DNA of 64,000 nt from Myxocyprinus asiaticus (lineage: Eukaryota > Chordata > Actinopteri > Cypriniformes > Catostomidae), in NCBI RefSeq assembly GCF_019703515.2, contig NC_059372.1, positions 26,102,431 to 26,166,430 on the forward strand. Direction: 5' to 3'. The position numbers and the translations under genes are program-made. The notes beneath the pieces were generated by a model. It had not been told where the DNA came from. It searched no databases and was given only the letters and a program-made list of their open reading frames with translations. Shown piece by piece: positions 62,351-64,000 of the stretch. Position 1 is the stretch's first letter. Each line of letters begins with the position of its first letter.

Positions 62351-64000
62351 GACTTGAAGATTCTTTCCGAGCTGGCTTTTTTAGGTTCACAAATGAATTG
62401 CCTCAGGTGTGCCAAGTCCCATCTTTCACCGGACCACGATGACACGTTTATTTCGCTCAACAAAAATGAATGGTCAGAGTAAGTAGTAAATGGCCTTTGT
62501 AGGCTATGTACAGTATGCATTTTTTTTTACTCTATCAGTTCATCAATAGGCTACTTTTTAAAGAAGTGCCTGCTGTTAAATTGGTTAAATATATGTTATT
62601 CTGTGAGTGGATGCCATATTTGAGGATAATACTATATATTACGTTTATGTTTCTTACAGGCCAGTTTTTCCTATACAATGTTTTTTTGTTTTTACAGCAT
62701 AACTGTTATAACTTTCTTAATCAAACAGCTGTCATTTTTTTGTAGATCATAATGCACGTTGCAAAATAATCGCAAATTTTCAGTGCAGTTTTTAGACTTG
62801 GCTCACCTGTTAATTATTTTCAGCAATGTGACTGTTATAAAATGTTGGGCAACTTTTACTTGGTGATTTTCGTTCAACAGGCTATTAGGGTTTCTCTTAT
62901 TGGTCCTCCACTGCCTATTCATTCAGTTGTTTTTAACAAATATGCCTATATTGGCTAACGTTGATTCCGTGAATCATTCGTTTGAATGTACAGTAATCAT
63001 AATGCAAGGTAATACGTTGCAAATATATGCCCTTTACCAGTGGCATTTAGTATTGGATTTAGCTACTGGAATAGATGAAATATTTCATGTGGGCCGCATA
63101 TACAAACAATGTTTTATTAATATTATTATTTTGACTGCTTTTTGATGGTTTCTTACTTTTTAGACTAGCTGACTACCAAATTTCCATTTAAACTTTAATG
63201 AAATTAGTCTTTGCACACATCCCTAATACAAAAATAGTCTGCATTGTTCGCTTCAGTCAGCTCTGTGTGAGGTTGCGAGCGAGCAGCCTCTAGTGGGTGT
63301 GTTAGACATACAGGTGCGCTGTAAAATTAGATGATCCAGCGTTTACCATATTACAATTCATATTGGAAAGCTTGTCAAAGAGATCCCTTCTCAATGTTGG
63401 CTAGAGATGCAGAAAGCTTTAAAAAACATTTCACAGACCAAAACAGATCAAAGCAATAGTAAGCCATCTATCTGAGGCCATGCAGGTGTCAGTAGACAGA
63501 ATACCAGAAAAGGCATATTAAAGCTTAATGAAGCTTGCAGCAAAGACTTAAAAAGTTCCCAATTTCATAACTTCTACACAATATTTGGGTGACTTTGTGC
63601 TGACCAATATATTTGTGTTTCTCAAGAATTCATTTAAGAAAATATGAAATAAACTAAACATTTTATCTGCTATCTTTATTAGTCAGGTGCATTTCTAGAA
63701 ACTGGAAAAGGTATCAATGTGTCTTTTTTTTTATGGTGTGTTGCTGCCTTTGCCTGGTTCTTTTTCCTGCTTTAAGACTTTTTTGTCTTTTGCCGATCAC
63801 ATGCCTGTTTAAGGAAAATGAGCCTATAGTCCATGTACGTGGTCATTGTGTTTAACAGCGTGCTGTTTCGCAACAGAAATCAATGATATTTTTAAAATGG
63901 TATATCGAATGAAACAAGAGTCTATAATCTTTTGACTCGAACAGGTTTTAATGTAAAAACTTGATGTTTCTTACCAGATGTATGTTTAACCCTTTAATAA
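62351..64000. other. AT-rich sequence, probably collagen intron
   Basis: No collagen exon, gene or identifiable repeat is seen. The open frames at 62506-62745 and 62900-63145 have no domain. Confidence 0.35.

Overview
The window is vertebrate nuclear DNA from a teleost fish, most likely a cyprinid. The evidence is intron-containing genes with vertebrate splice sites, the ADNP-DPM1 gene neighbourhood, and the repeat content. The repeats include the inverted-repeat MITE with GGGATAGTTCACCC ends that is abundant in carp and zebrafish relatives, DIRS, hAT and Tc1/Sleeping Beauty-like elements, and long AC/AT microsatellites. The species cannot be named from the sequence alone.

Three cellular genes are supported, all on the minus strand. 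ADNP (zinc-finger/homeobox transcription factor) has its large last coding exon at 37902-40736, two small coding exons at 40850-40942 and 41346-41462, and a GC-rich 5' untranslated exon at about 48955-49320. DPM1 (catalytic subunit of dolichol-phosphate mannose synthase) is complete, with nine coding exons between 50744 and 55961 and an inferred 250 aa product. The last two coding exons of a FACIT-type collagen lie at 59793-60083, and the rest of that gene is beyond the window. The three genes sit head to tail. They share a neighbourhood but no pathway: chromatin regulation, ER glycosylation donor synthesis and extracellular matrix respectively.

Positions 1 to about 37000 contain no confidently identified cellular gene and are built mostly from mobile elements. 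In order they are: a decayed DIRS retrotransposon (601-4890) running into a 32-bp minisatellite; a Tc1 element whose transposase has a single stop codon (6183-7418); a hAT element with a perfect 8-bp target duplication (9673-10924); a possible orphan promoter and first exon (15165-15640); a short LTR element without pol (18747-20571, 5-bp duplication ATACT); two copies of one Tc1-like MITE (21335-21866 and 22907-23539), one carrying a nested palindromic MITE; a palindromic LTR insertion (23954-24478, duplication ACTGT); and a 4-kb TA-flanked element (24840-28853) containing about 39 copies of a 50/51-bp minisatellite.

The ADNP first intron holds two more hAT elements with perfect 8-bp duplications and a 2.1-kb inverted-repeat element. 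A DPM1 intron holds a Sleeping Beauty-like element with a dead transposase. A non-LTR retrotransposon relic lies upstream of the collagen exons. The most unusual objects are the minisatellite-bearing transposon and the self-complementary LTR insertion.
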